DNA of 10,240 nt from JBFMAE01 sp040756085 (lineage in GTDB: Bacteria; Desulfobacterota; BSN033; UBA1163): the NCBI GenBank assembly GCA_040756085.1, contig JBFMAE010000175.1:1-10240 (forward strand), written 5' to 3'. This document shows positions 1 to 5,163 of this stretch, one piece after another. The position numbers and the translations under genes were made by a program. Under the pieces are notes generated by a model, which was given only the letters and a program-made list of their open reading frames with translations, was not told the DNA's origin and made no database searches. How positions within the stretch are numbered: position 1 is the first letter of the stretch; each line of letters begins with the position of its first letter.

Positions 1-1352
1 GCCGTAGCAATATTAAGTGCAAGGCCGGGTGTTGCTCGCTCATCAGAGTGAAGGTTGCTCACCCCTTTTACCTGAATCAGGTAATCAAAAGAATTCTTTC
101 CAATGATTTCAGAAGCGATGATTCCTCCCTCGGCCAAGGTATCACCCAACCAGTCCTCTCTAAAGGCAATCCGTCTCACCATCTCCAGGAGTGCCTCATC
201 ATTGCCAAACCGCAAATCCAAACCATCGGTCTCTTTGTCGGTAAGGATTCCCAGTTCGTAGAGCTCCATCGCCCAGGAAATAAGACTTCCAGTTTCCAGA
301 TTATCCATACCCCATTGATCAACTAAGTGATTACCCGTTAACAGGGTTTCCATGCTCCGGCAGTCTGGCTCTCCGCAAAAAGCGCCCTGAGAAGTATATT
401 CCGGTCCTTCATCATAGGCTCCCGCATAAGGTCCGGTAGGAATTTTGTACTGGGCTCGGCAATGGACCTGGCAACCAAAGCAACCCGCCATATGGTAGGG
501 TCCCATCGTTTCCGTGCAGACCTCATCAATCGCTTCCGGCTCAATCTCATCACAATAGAGCTCCTGGTTATACTGGAAGTTTCTGCATCGGACACCACCC
601 CAAGAGTTTGTAGCTCCCCAGATAAATGGGGTACCAAGGGTTCCCTGGGTTTGATTCACCTTAGCGCTTGTGATTTGATCAATAAAGCGTTTGTTATACT
701 CGAGCGCTTCCTTTGGATGGGCGATCTTTATATCCATTGTACCGCGGGTAGCAATGGCCTTCAGGTTTTTTGAGCCCATGACCGCTCCCATTCCGGTCCT
801 TCCACCGGAATTCTTAATTCCGGTCATTACATTGGCAAACCGGACCTTATTTTCACCTGCTTGACCAATGACCAGACTCTTAATATCCTCATCCCCCAAA
901 TCTTCTCGAATCGTCCATTGGGTATCGGTGGTGGTTTTGCCCCAAAGGTGGCGAGCATCACGAATCTCGATTTTTCCATTGTGGATCCAAAGGTAAACCG
1001 GCTTTTCTGCTTTACCTTTGATGACGAGATGATGGAAACCTGCCCAGGCTAACTCGGGAGCAAAGAAACCTCCCATGTTAGCACTTCCCACCATACCCCC
1101 GAGGGGGGATTTCGCCATCACATGGGTTCTGGCGGTTGCCGATGCCAAGGTAGCGGTAAGGATGCCGCCGCTCACCATGAGCGTATTGTCAGGACCAAGG
1201 GGGTCACATCCTTTCTTCGTGTGATTATAAAGCAGATAGGCATCCAGTCCTCGGCCTCCCAGGAATTTTCTCCGCACATCGAGCGGAATAGGCCTGATTT
1301 CTATTTTTCCTGTGGAGAGATCAATATAAGCTATCTTCCTATTTAGGGCCAT
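1..1352 (-). CDS. Aldehyde:ferredoxin oxidoreductase (AOR) family tungstoenzyme, 3'-truncated by window edge
   Basis: Cytoplasmic tungsten-bis-pterin/[4Fe-4S] enzyme; the family oxidises aldehydes to acids with ferredoxin or runs the reverse reaction, and includes the BamB-type subunit of class II benzoyl-CoA reductase. 450 codons are visible, with no stop before the left edge; family members are about 600-650 residues, so roughly the last quarter is missing. The N-terminal half shows the usual hallmarks: LGGRGLDAYLL (31-41), the KSPLGGMVGSANMGGFFAPEL stretch (around 81-101), and GRTGMGAVMGSKNLKAIA (184-201). Three cluster ligands form C291-x2-C294-x3-C298; the fourth Cys is expected in the absent part. 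GPEY at 316-319 is a probable active-site loop. The start ATG at 1352 follows GGAGG by about 8 bases and overlaps the end of the zinc-ribbon gene by 14 bases, implying translational coupling. The family call is safe; the substrate cannot be read from sequence. Confidence 0.95.
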   Translation of the reverse strand, partial: MALNRKIAYIDLSTGKIEIRPIPLDVRRKFLGGRGLDAYLLYNHTKKGCDPLGPDNTLMVSGGILTATLASATARTHVMAKSPLGGMVGSANMGGFFAPELAWAGFHHLVIKGKAEKPVYLWIHNGKIEIRDARHLWGKTTTDTQWTIREDLGDEDIKSLVIGQAGENKVRFANVMTGIKNSGGRTGMGAVMGSKNLKAIATRGTMDIKIAHPKEALEYNKRFIDQITSAKVNQTQGTLGTPFIWGATNSWGGVRCRNFQYNQELYCDEIEPEAIDEVCTETMGPYHMAGCFGCQVHCRAQYKIPTGPYAGAYDEGPEYTSQGAFCGEPDCRSMETLLTGNHLVDQWGMDNLETGSLISWAMELYELGILTDKETDGLDLRFGNDEALLEMVRRIAFREDWLGDTLAEGGIIASEIIGKNSFDYLIQVKGVSNLHSDERATPGLALNIAT

Positions 1353-1620
1353 CTTTCTTTTCCTCCTTCATCTTTCTTTCGAACGCCTCCTCCGCTAACT
1401 TTTTGTTTACCTCCCATACCGGGCCTCTGATGCGAGGAAAGCCCGCTTTGATCCAGGCCACGCGGAATTCCATACCACAGGCAGGACATTTCACATGGTT
1501 CACCCCAGATTCCGGCTGAAGTCTTCCCATGCAACTGGGATTATGGCACCTGAACTGGCCATAGGTACGAGTCTTACGTAAACTCTCAGCTGTTGAAAGT
1601 CCTTCTTTCTCGTTTGCCAT
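1339..1620 (-). CDS. Small four-Cys zinc-ribbon protein preceding the AOR gene
   Basis: A 93-residue protein I cannot assign to a named family. It has a C25-x4-C30 knuckle and a C45-x2-C48 (CPAC) knuckle, which together look like a treble-clef or zinc-ribbon site for one Zn (or, less likely, one Fe in rubredoxin fashion). The N-terminus is polar and the C-terminal 25 residues are a charged Lys/Glu helix (EEAFERKMKEEKKDG). There is no signal peptide or membrane segment. The start ATG at 1620 is preferred over an in-frame ATG 33 bases upstream because AGGGGG lies 5-6 bases before it. The 3' end overlaps the AOR start by 14 bases, so the two are very likely co-translated and may interact; a cofactor-insertion or electron-transfer accessory role is inference only. 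The sigma70-type promoter at 1743-1771 appears to serve this gene and the AOR. Confidence 0.85.
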   Translation of the reverse strand: MANEKEGLSTAESLRKTRTYGQFRCHNPSCMGRLQPESGVNHVKCPACGMEFRVAWIKAGFPRIRGPVWEVNKKLAEEAFERKMKEEKKDGPK

Positions 1621-1650
1621 AAAAACCCCCTTTCTTACGGTAGCAAGATT

Positions 1651-1669
1651 CATGCATCATCCATGCATC
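1651..1669. repeat. Short direct repeat in the zinc-ribbon/AOR leader
   Basis: CATGCATC occurs at 1651-1658 and 1662-1669, an 11-base period. It sits between the proximal operator and the ribosome binding site, inside the predicted 5' untranslated leader. Each copy contains the palindrome ATGCAT. No function is known. Confidence 0.5.
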
Positions 1670-1690
1670 GCAGGTCGGCCCTCCTTGCCA

Positions 1691-1708
1691 TGTTCAGAAT
1701 AGTGAACA
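1691..1708. promoter_or_regulatory. Operator-like palindrome, proximal site of the zinc-ribbon/AOR promoter
   Basis: TGTTCA-GAATAG-TGAACA is a perfect 6-6-6 inverted repeat, extended to 7 bases per arm by flanking A and T. It lies about 35 bases downstream of the -10 box at 1743-1748 (minus-strand transcription), where a bound repressor would block the start of elongation. The same palindrome overlaps the start of the IclR-family gene at 4194-4211, so that regulator is the natural candidate to bind it. The binding partner is inference. Confidence 0.7.
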
Positions 1709-1742
1709 TTTTAGATATACCACGAACCCTATATTTTTTAGA

Positions 1743-1771
1743 TTAATAAACTACATTTATTTCTTTGTCAA
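1743..1771 (-). promoter_or_regulatory. Sigma70-type promoter for the zinc-ribbon/AOR genes
   Basis: On the minus strand, TTGACA (1771-1766) is followed after exactly 17 bases by TATTAA (1748-1743), which matches TATAAT at 4 of 6 positions. The surrounding DNA is AT-rich. Transcription would start near 1736, giving a leader of about 115 bases before the zinc-ribbon ATG at 1620. The operator palindrome at 1691-1708 falls within this leader. Confidence 0.65.
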
Positions 1772-1840
1772 GGACAAACTTTATTTATAGATAATATGCT
1801 GACATCGTTGTAATGCCTTTCTGTGGACCCTTTTGACTCA

Positions 1841-1856
1841 AAGAGGGGATCCTCTT
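1841..1856 (-). other. Small perfect hairpin after a 14-23 codon reading frame
   Basis: AAGAGG and CCTCTT pair around a four-base loop. It lies directly 3' of the stop codon of the tiny frame at 1855-1926 and upstream of the zinc-ribbon promoter. No T-run follows, so it is a poor intrinsic terminator. Confidence 0.35.
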
Positions 1857-1926
1857 ACGTCCTGAAGGACCATTCATCGGGAGTGGTGAACTTTTTCATC
1901 TCATCGGCCTTTTCAATTATGTTCAC
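1855..1926 (-). CDS. Possible small ORF or gene remnant in the MoaD/zinc-ribbon spacer
   Basis: A short frame reads VNIIEKADEMKKFTTPDEW and then SFRT before TAA. An internal ATG at 1899 has AAGG about 8 bases upstream and would give a 14-residue peptide; the GTG at 1926 would give 23 residues but lies inside the distal operator palindrome and has no visible ribosome binding site. The composition looks protein-like rather than repeat-like. It could be a leader peptide, a true microprotein, or the tail of a decayed gene. I do not recognise it, and chance is a real possibility at this length. Confidence 0.25.
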   Translation of the reverse strand: MNIIEKADEMKKFTTPDEWSFRT

Positions 1927-1937
1927 AATAATGAACT
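1920..1937. promoter_or_regulatory. Operator-like palindrome, distal upstream site
   Basis: TGTTCA-CAATAA-TGAACT is the same 6-6-6 palindrome as at 1691-1708 and 4194-4211 with one end-base mismatch. Its centre lies about 229 bases from the centre of the proximal site, with the promoter at 1743-1771 between them, an arrangement compatible with DNA looping by an oligomeric regulator (inference). Confidence 0.6.
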
Positions 1938-1949
1938 ATTTCCTGTACC

Positions 1950-1973
1950 AAAAAACTCCCGGATGTTAGTCCG
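1950..1973 (-). terminator. Weak candidate terminator after the MoaD-like gene
   Basis: On the minus strand CGGA-CTAACA-TCCG can form a 4-bp stem, followed by GGAG and then six T. The stem is too short for confidence, but its place directly after the MoaD-like stop and before a new promoter fits partial uncoupling of the two gene groups. Confidence 0.25.
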
Positions 1974-1979
1974 ATAAAA

Positions 1980-2267
1980 TTATCCACCTGCGAGGAGAAG
2001 CATAAAGATGAGAGAATCCCCTTCCTTCAACGAGGAATGATGTTTGTCCGCAGGGATGAAGGACTTTCCATTGAGGGCGATCTGAATCATGAGATCAAAA
2101 TTCCCTTCGGCATCGTAGAAGGCATCTCGCACCTTTTTCCCGTATCGTTTAATTAATTCGTCGATCACATCCTTCACCGTCTCTCCGGAAACATCCAATT
2201 CCAACTTCTTCTTTCCAATGACACCGGAGACCATCGGTAAACCCAAAAATTCCACGTTGATCTTCAT
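1980..2267 (-). CDS. MoaD/ThiS-family ubiquitin-fold sulfur carrier
   Basis: 95 residues with the MoaD beta-grasp pattern: first strand MKINVEFLGLP, helix ETVKDVIDELIKRYG (about 29-43), the ALNGKSF turn (about 64-70), the LKEGDSLIFMLLLAGG end, and the diagnostic C-terminal Gly-Gly at 94-95. In this family the terminal glycine is activated as a thiocarboxylate and donates sulfur to the dithiolene of molybdopterin/tungstopterin. Lying between a ferredoxin and an AOR, it is most likely a system-dedicated MoaD paralogue, as seen in other AOR loci; a role in thiamine or another sulfur pathway cannot be excluded. AAGGA stands 6 bases before the ATG at 2267. No MoaE, MoeB or other cofactor enzyme is in the window, so the activating partner must be elsewhere. 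Confidence 0.88.
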   Translation of the reverse strand: MKINVEFLGLPMVSGVIGKKKLELDVSGETVKDVIDELIKRYGKKVRDAFYDAEGNFDLMIQIALNGKSFIPADKHHSSLKEGDSLIFMLLLAGG

Positions 2268-2285
2268 GGTTGGTCCTTCTTACCT

Positions 2286-2397
2286 ATCTGATTTCAGATC
2301 TCAGATTTTATTTAGATTTCAGATTTAGGTTTTCAATCTCCAATCCCTGCCTGCGGTAGGCAAGGCAGGCAGGTACGATCTACAATCTGCAATCTGA
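2286..2397. repeat. Repeat-filled spacer: CAGATT copies and a GC-rich inverted repeat
   Basis: Between the ferredoxin stop and the MoaD-like start lie several copies of TCAGATT/AATCTG (for example 2301-2307 and 2319-2325, plus the palindrome ATCTGA-TT-TCAGAT at 2286-2299, and two AATCTG copies at 2384-2397). They surround CCTGCCTGC (2346-2354) and its inverse GCAGGCAGG (2365-2373). The repeat begins directly after the ferredoxin TAA. No gene is visible. Confidence 0.6.
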
Positions 2398-2880
2398 TTA
2401 TTTGACCAGCTTCATCAATTCAGCGAATTTGAGAGAGACCTCCCTTCTCTTACTCATGTTCACTTTGTCGGCATCCCTATAGTCCACGGCCTTGGGATCG
2501 CAGAAGGCCACACATTGGGGATCGCCATCACAATAGTCACACTTCACAGTCAACTTTTCTTTGATATCGAAAAAGGGCGCTCCAAAAGGACATGCAACGA
2601 TACAGGTCTTACACCCAATGCATTTATCCTTGTCAATGAGCACCCTTTGATTTTCCAAATCTTGGTGGCAGGCTTTTGTCGGGCAGACTTCCACGCAGAA
2701 AGGTTTCTCACAGTTCTGGCATGTCATAGGAAGATAAAAGCCTTCGTTCTCCCACTTGACCACCCTGATTCGAGACCGGCTGGGGTTGCTGGCTCCCGTA
2801 TGAAAAACTGAGCAGACCATTTCACACAGCCGGCAACCAGTACACTTCTCATGATCCACTACAATCACTTTACCATGCAT
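2398..2880 (-). CDS. Ferredoxin-like electron-transfer subunit with four [4Fe-4S] sites (DmsB/NrfC/AOR-associated type)
   Basis: 160 residues with sixteen cluster cysteines in four groups: C13-x2-C16-x2-C19-x3-C23, C54-x2-C57-x4-C62-x3-C66, C87-x2-C90-x2-C93-x3-C97 and C114-x2-C117-x5-C123-x3-C127. This is the DmsB/NrfC/HycB pattern, built to carry a chain of four [4Fe-4S] clusters between a catalytic subunit and a membrane partner. There is no signal peptide, so it should be cytoplasmic like the AOR. The ATG at 2880 has GGGAGG 6 bases upstream; a TTG just before it is too close to that site. Being next to NrfD and upstream of the AOR, it most likely relays electrons between them, although it could also be a soluble acceptor. 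The C-terminus (about 130-160) is basic and without cysteines. Confidence 0.92.
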   Translation of the reverse strand: MHGKVIVVDHEKCTGCRLCEMVCSVFHTGASNPSRSRIRVVKWENEGFYLPMTCQNCEKPFCVEVCPTKACHQDLENQRVLIDKDKCIGCKTCIVACPFGAPFFDIKEKLTVKCDYCDGDPQCVAFCDPKAVDYRDADKVNMSKRREVSLKFAELMKLVK

Positions 2881-2935
2881 CAAAAACCTCCCTCTTCAAT
2901 TTCATATTTTCAAATCCCCAATAGGAAATCTTCAT
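2870..2935 (-). CDS. Possible 21-residue ORF coupled to the ferredoxin gene
   Basis: A frame reading MKISYWGFENMKLKREVFDA plus W starts at ATG 2935, with GGGAGG seven bases upstream, and ends in TAA overlapping the ferredoxin start by 11 bases. Its ATG overlaps, as ATGA, the stop of the frame that continues in phase from NrfD. The spacing and ribosome binding site are good, but it is very short, and the DNA resembles AT-rich GATTTGAAA-type repeats found in spacers. It may only serve to couple translation. Confidence 0.3.
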   Translation of the reverse strand: MKISYWGFENMKLKREVFDAW

Positions 2936-2994
2936 TCTGAATCCTCCCGCTTCTCCCTCTCCTTTATGCCTTTCTCGATCGCCCTCTCCATCTC
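2932..2994 (-). other. In-frame continuation beyond the NrfD TAG stop
   Basis: After the NrfD TAG (2997-2995) the same frame stays open for 20 codons (E then MERAIEKGIKEREKREDSE) to a TGA at 2932-2934. The residues form a charged helix-like tail of the kind NrfD proteins may carry. It could be a separate 19-residue ORF starting at ATG 2991, a tail lost by a nonsense mutation, or read-through. TAG is also the stop of the IclR, zinc-ribbon, Mo-subunit and MopB genes, so general recoding of TAG is unlikely. Confidence 0.3.
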
Positions 2995-3990
2995 CTATTG
3001 GGGTGACCCTCCTGTTCCCTGTGCCCCCATTCTGATCTTGATCTCGATCAATTTATGCATGGGAAGTTGTTCCTTTATTCCGGAAGCAAGGACTCCTAAT
3101 CTAAGAAAGAATCCGCCACTTAATAAAAAGAGTCCGGTGGCTATCAGGATGCTTGGCTGACCAGAATGAGTATAGAGAAATTCAAGAAGGATGGGAAAGA
3201 TGAATCCGATGAAAACGATACCCACCCAAAAAAGAAATTTCAATTGACCTGATAAGAGAAGGCGGACAGAGGTTTCTCCCTGGTCTTTCTGACGGTGTCT
3301 GGAGTAAAGATAGAGGACAAGTATGAAGGCTTCGATCAGGATGAGGATCTGTTCTGTATATGTCAGCGTTTTCAATAACCCATGATTGGATGGTATAAGT
3401 TCAAATCCCAATAGGGACAAAATAATGCCCATCGATCCTGTAGACAATGCAGAAGCCAGAAATAGAAGGGGCAGGAGGGGAGTATTCCAGATAGGCACAT
3501 ATTTGACTGACTGCAGAAGGATTCCTGTATAGATAGCGGTCGCAAAAGCAAAGATAACGCCGATAACCTCCAAGACAAACCAAACCGTTGTCCTTACGCT
3601 GCCCAAAAGTGCAGATACTCCGAAAATGATCAACCCAACCACAATAAACGTAGAGAGGATGAGGAAGCCCCGGGCTAGCCAGGAGGTTTTTGGGTTTAAA
3701 CAGGCCGTATAAAATTTCATTTTCTTGCCCAGATCTAAGACGAGAAAGGGGGCACCGACAGCAACAAAAAGGGGGCCCCATAGAATGGCAGCTTTGGTTA
3801 GGTTGATTGAGTAATTCCAGAGGTCCCATGTTTTTTGAGGAAGTAAATGGTTGGCAAACCAAATGATCATGATTCCGATAATGAACGAGCCTGCTCCCAT
3901 ACCAGCTAAATAGAGATAGATAGCAATCCCCCATTTCCACTCCTGTTGAGGCTTTATAAACTTCTTTTGGAAAATAGGCTCAACATCCAT
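2995..3990 (-). CDS. NrfD/PsrC-family quinol-linked integral membrane subunit
   Basis: 331 residues with eight hydrophobic spans at about 20-45, 66-88, 106-128, 135-160, 171-196, 212-230, 250-273 and 280-303, the usual topology and size for NrfD/PsrC proteins. The first span carries the small-residue stretch YLAGMGAGSF typical of the family; no haem ligands are expected. NrfD proteins exchange electrons between quinones and an iron-sulfur subunit, here almost certainly the ferredoxin encoded next. The start ATG at 3990 is preferred to an upstream TTG because AGAGG lies about 7 bases before it. A sigma70-like promoter at 4138-4167 and a roughly 140-base structured leader precede it. The catalytic partner being an AOR rather than a DMSO-reductase-family enzyme is the unusual aspect. 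Family call is firm; the direction of electron flow is unknown. Confidence 0.9.
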   Translation of the reverse strand: MDVEPIFQKKFIKPQQEWKWGIAIYLYLAGMGAGSFIIGIMIIWFANHLLPQKTWDLWNYSINLTKAAILWGPLFVAVGAPFLVLDLGKKMKFYTACLNPKTSWLARGFLILSTFIVVGLIIFGVSALLGSVRTTVWFVLEVIGVIFAFATAIYTGILLQSVKYVPIWNTPLLPLLFLASALSTGSMGIILSLLGFELIPSNHGLLKTLTYTEQILILIEAFILVLYLYSRHRQKDQGETSVRLLLSGQLKFLFWVGIVFIGFIFPILLEFLYTHSGQPSILIATGLFLLSGGFFLRLGVLASGIKEQLPMHKLIEIKIRMGAQGTGGSPQ

Positions 3991-4037
3991 TTTTTTACCT
4001 CTGGACAATTACCCACCATTTAATGAATTTTTTCCGA

Positions 4038-4139
4038 TTTACCCCATTAGAAAGCCCCGCTTGCCCTGTTAGAGACTTTCTCTAACGGGGTGAATGAGCC
4101 CTCCCGTTGGAAGGTCGAAGACCTTCTAACGGGGTAAAT
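4038..4139. repeat. 102-bp inverted-repeat element (CCCGTTAGAA family), copy 1
   Basis: The ends ATTTACCCCATTAGAA (4038-4053, one base over) and TTCTAACGGGGTAAAT (4124-4139) are inverted copies with one mismatch. Inside are two hairpins: CCCTGTTAGAG/CTCTAACGGGG with loop ACTTT (4064-4090), and a 14-bp stem CCCGTTGGAAGGTC/GACCTTCTAACGGG with loop GAA (4103-4133). The motif recurs at 5164-5405. There is no coding capacity, so it resembles a REP- or MITE-like element. If the minus-strand promoter at 4138-4167 is used, the whole element is transcribed as the NrfD leader. Confidence 0.7.
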
Positions 4140-4167
4140 TATAAATAATCAGTTTGACACAAATCAA
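4138..4167 (-). promoter_or_regulatory. Sigma70-like promoter for the NrfD-ferredoxin-MoaD genes
   Basis: On the minus strand TTGATT (4167-4162) precedes a perfect TATAAT (4143-4138) with an 18-base spacer. Transcription would start near 4131, inside the inverted-repeat element, leaving a leader of about 140 bases. The operator palindrome at 4194-4211 lies about 27 bases upstream of the -35 box. Confidence 0.55.
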
Positions 4168-4182
4168 TAGATCTGCTAATTA
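4154..4182 (+). promoter_or_regulatory. Candidate promoter of the IclR-family gene
   Basis: TTGACA (4154-4159) is a perfect -35 box; 17 bases later TAATTA (4177-4182) is preceded by TGC, an extended -10 arrangement, although the -10 itself is a weak match. It overlaps the divergent promoter at 4138-4167. The start point near 4189 would put the palindrome at 4194-4211 across the first transcribed bases. Confidence 0.5.
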
Positions 4183-4193
4183 AAATTTATAAA

Positions 4194-4211
4194 TGTTCAA
4201 TAGGATGAACA
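4194..4211. promoter_or_regulatory. Operator-like palindrome over the IclR ribosome binding site
   Basis: TGTTCA-ATAGGA-TGAACA is a perfect 6-6-6 inverted repeat ending one base before the IclR ATG. Its centre contains AGGA, the likely ribosome binding site of that gene. The position fits negative autoregulation, and the same motif at 1691 and 1920 ties the regulator to the AOR promoter. Confidence 0.7.
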
Positions 4212-4979
4212 ATGAAAAAAATCACTTATTCTGCCCCATCTGTTAAAAAAGCTTTCAAAATCTTGCACCTATTAGTTGACTCACCTACGGGTCTCGGTGT
4301 CAGTGAGATCGCCAAACAATTGAAAATTGGAAAAAGCACAGTTCATGGGATCACTTCCGCTTTGGAGGAGTTGGGTGTACTGGTTCGAGATCCTCTTCAT
4401 AAGAAATATCAGTTAGGATATACCCTTTTGGAGCTCAGTAGAAAGGCCTATAAAAAAATGGAGTTGAGGGATATTGCCAGAATCCCTACCGAGAGATTGA
4501 TGGAGAAGGTCGGTGAAACCGTTTTTCTGGGGATCATGAATGGCGATCACATTACGATCTTGGATGTCGTCGAATCTCATAATGAGATGAAGATCACTTC
4601 ACCCCCTGGGACAAGGCTTCCTCTCTTGGCAGGTGCGACGGGTAAGGTCTTTCTCGCCCAATTAGAAGAAAAGAAGGCCAAGGAGATCGTCCAAAAGATG
4701 GGATTGGTCCGATATACCTCAAAGTCGATTGTGGACCCGAAAAAGTTTCTCAAAGAAGTGGAGGAATCAAGGAGAAGGGGTTATGCGATTGACGATGAGG
4801 AATATATTCCGGGTGTGAGGGCCATTGCCGCCCCCCTCCAAATGGCTTCACGTCCTCCTGCTGCGATCTGGGTGGTGGGATTTAGCTCGAGCCTCAATCA
4901 TGAGAAGATGGAGAGGGTTGTCTCCGAGATTCGTAGAACCGCTGAGGGAATTAATAATCTCCTAGAAAATAAAGAATAG
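4212..4979 (+). CDS. IclR-family transcriptional regulator
   Basis: 255 residues, normal size for the family. The N-terminal winged helix-turn-helix spans about 8-70, with LGVSEIAKQLKIGKSTVHGI (28-47) as the HTH core and a wing at DPLHKKYQLG. The effector-binding domain follows from about 75, with PPGTRLPLLAGATGKVFLA (131-149) and the family signature GYAIDDEEYIPGVRAIAAPL (190-209). It is a soluble DNA-binding protein, typically a dimer or tetramer, that responds to a small carboxylic or aromatic ligand in known relatives; the ligand here is unknown. It is the only plus-strand gene, divergent from the NrfD-AOR block. AGGA six bases before the ATG is its ribosome binding site and lies within the 4194-4211 palindrome. 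Repression is inferred from operator position; activation is also possible, as IclR proteins do both. Confidence 0.95.
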   Translation: MKKITYSAPSVKKAFKILHLLVDSPTGLGVSEIAKQLKIGKSTVHGITSALEELGVLVRDPLHKKYQLGYTLLELSRKAYKKMELRDIARIPTERLMEKVGETVFLGIMNGDHITILDVVESHNEMKITSPPGTRLPLLAGATGKVFLAQLEEKKAKEIVQKMGLVRYTSKSIVDPKKFLKEVEESRRRGYAIDDEEYIPGVRAIAAPLQMASRPPAAIWVVGFSSSLNHEKMERVVSEIRRTAEGINNLLENKE

Positions 4980-5058
4980 CACGAATGACAGCGAATGACA
5001 CGAATAGGTTTTATTCGTGAAATTCGTTCGCAGTGATCATTTTCATCATTCGTGGGTG
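4980..5058. repeat. CACGAAT inverted-repeat cluster after the IclR gene
   Basis: CACGAAT/CGAATGACA copies on the left (4980-5005) are answered by ATTCGTG copies on the right. The clearest stem is CACGAATA (4999-5006) with TATTCGTG (5012-5019) around GGTTT. The cluster begins immediately after the IclR TAG. No T-run follows the stem, so it is not a textbook terminator, though it could end or protect the transcript. Confidence 0.6.
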
Positions 5059-5163
5059 CCCTCTGGGCATGATGAATTTCCTAATAAAGAGTGAAAACCG
5101 GTAAGGGTTGGGGTTCGGATGGGAAAGGACGAACATTTTTTCCTGCCGGATCAAACCTTTTTA

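Noticed and set aside
345..360. ACCCGTTAACAGGGT inside the AOR gene as a repeat copy
   Set aside because: It only partly matches the CCCGTTAGAA family and encodes normal AOR residues (LLTGNHL), so it is probably chance.
338..637. A 99-codon minus-strand frame inside the AOR gene
   Set aside because: It overlaps the AOR frame, whose translation carries the CX2CX3C site and family motifs; the alternative has none.
2870..2997. Pyrrolysine at the NrfD TAG
   Set aside because: Several neighbours, including the IclR, zinc-ribbon and MopB genes, use TAG as an ordinary stop, and NrfD is already full length.
3401..3940. A 179-codon minus-strand frame inside NrfD
   Set aside because: Out-of-frame shadow; the NrfD frame has eight regular membrane spans and the correct length.
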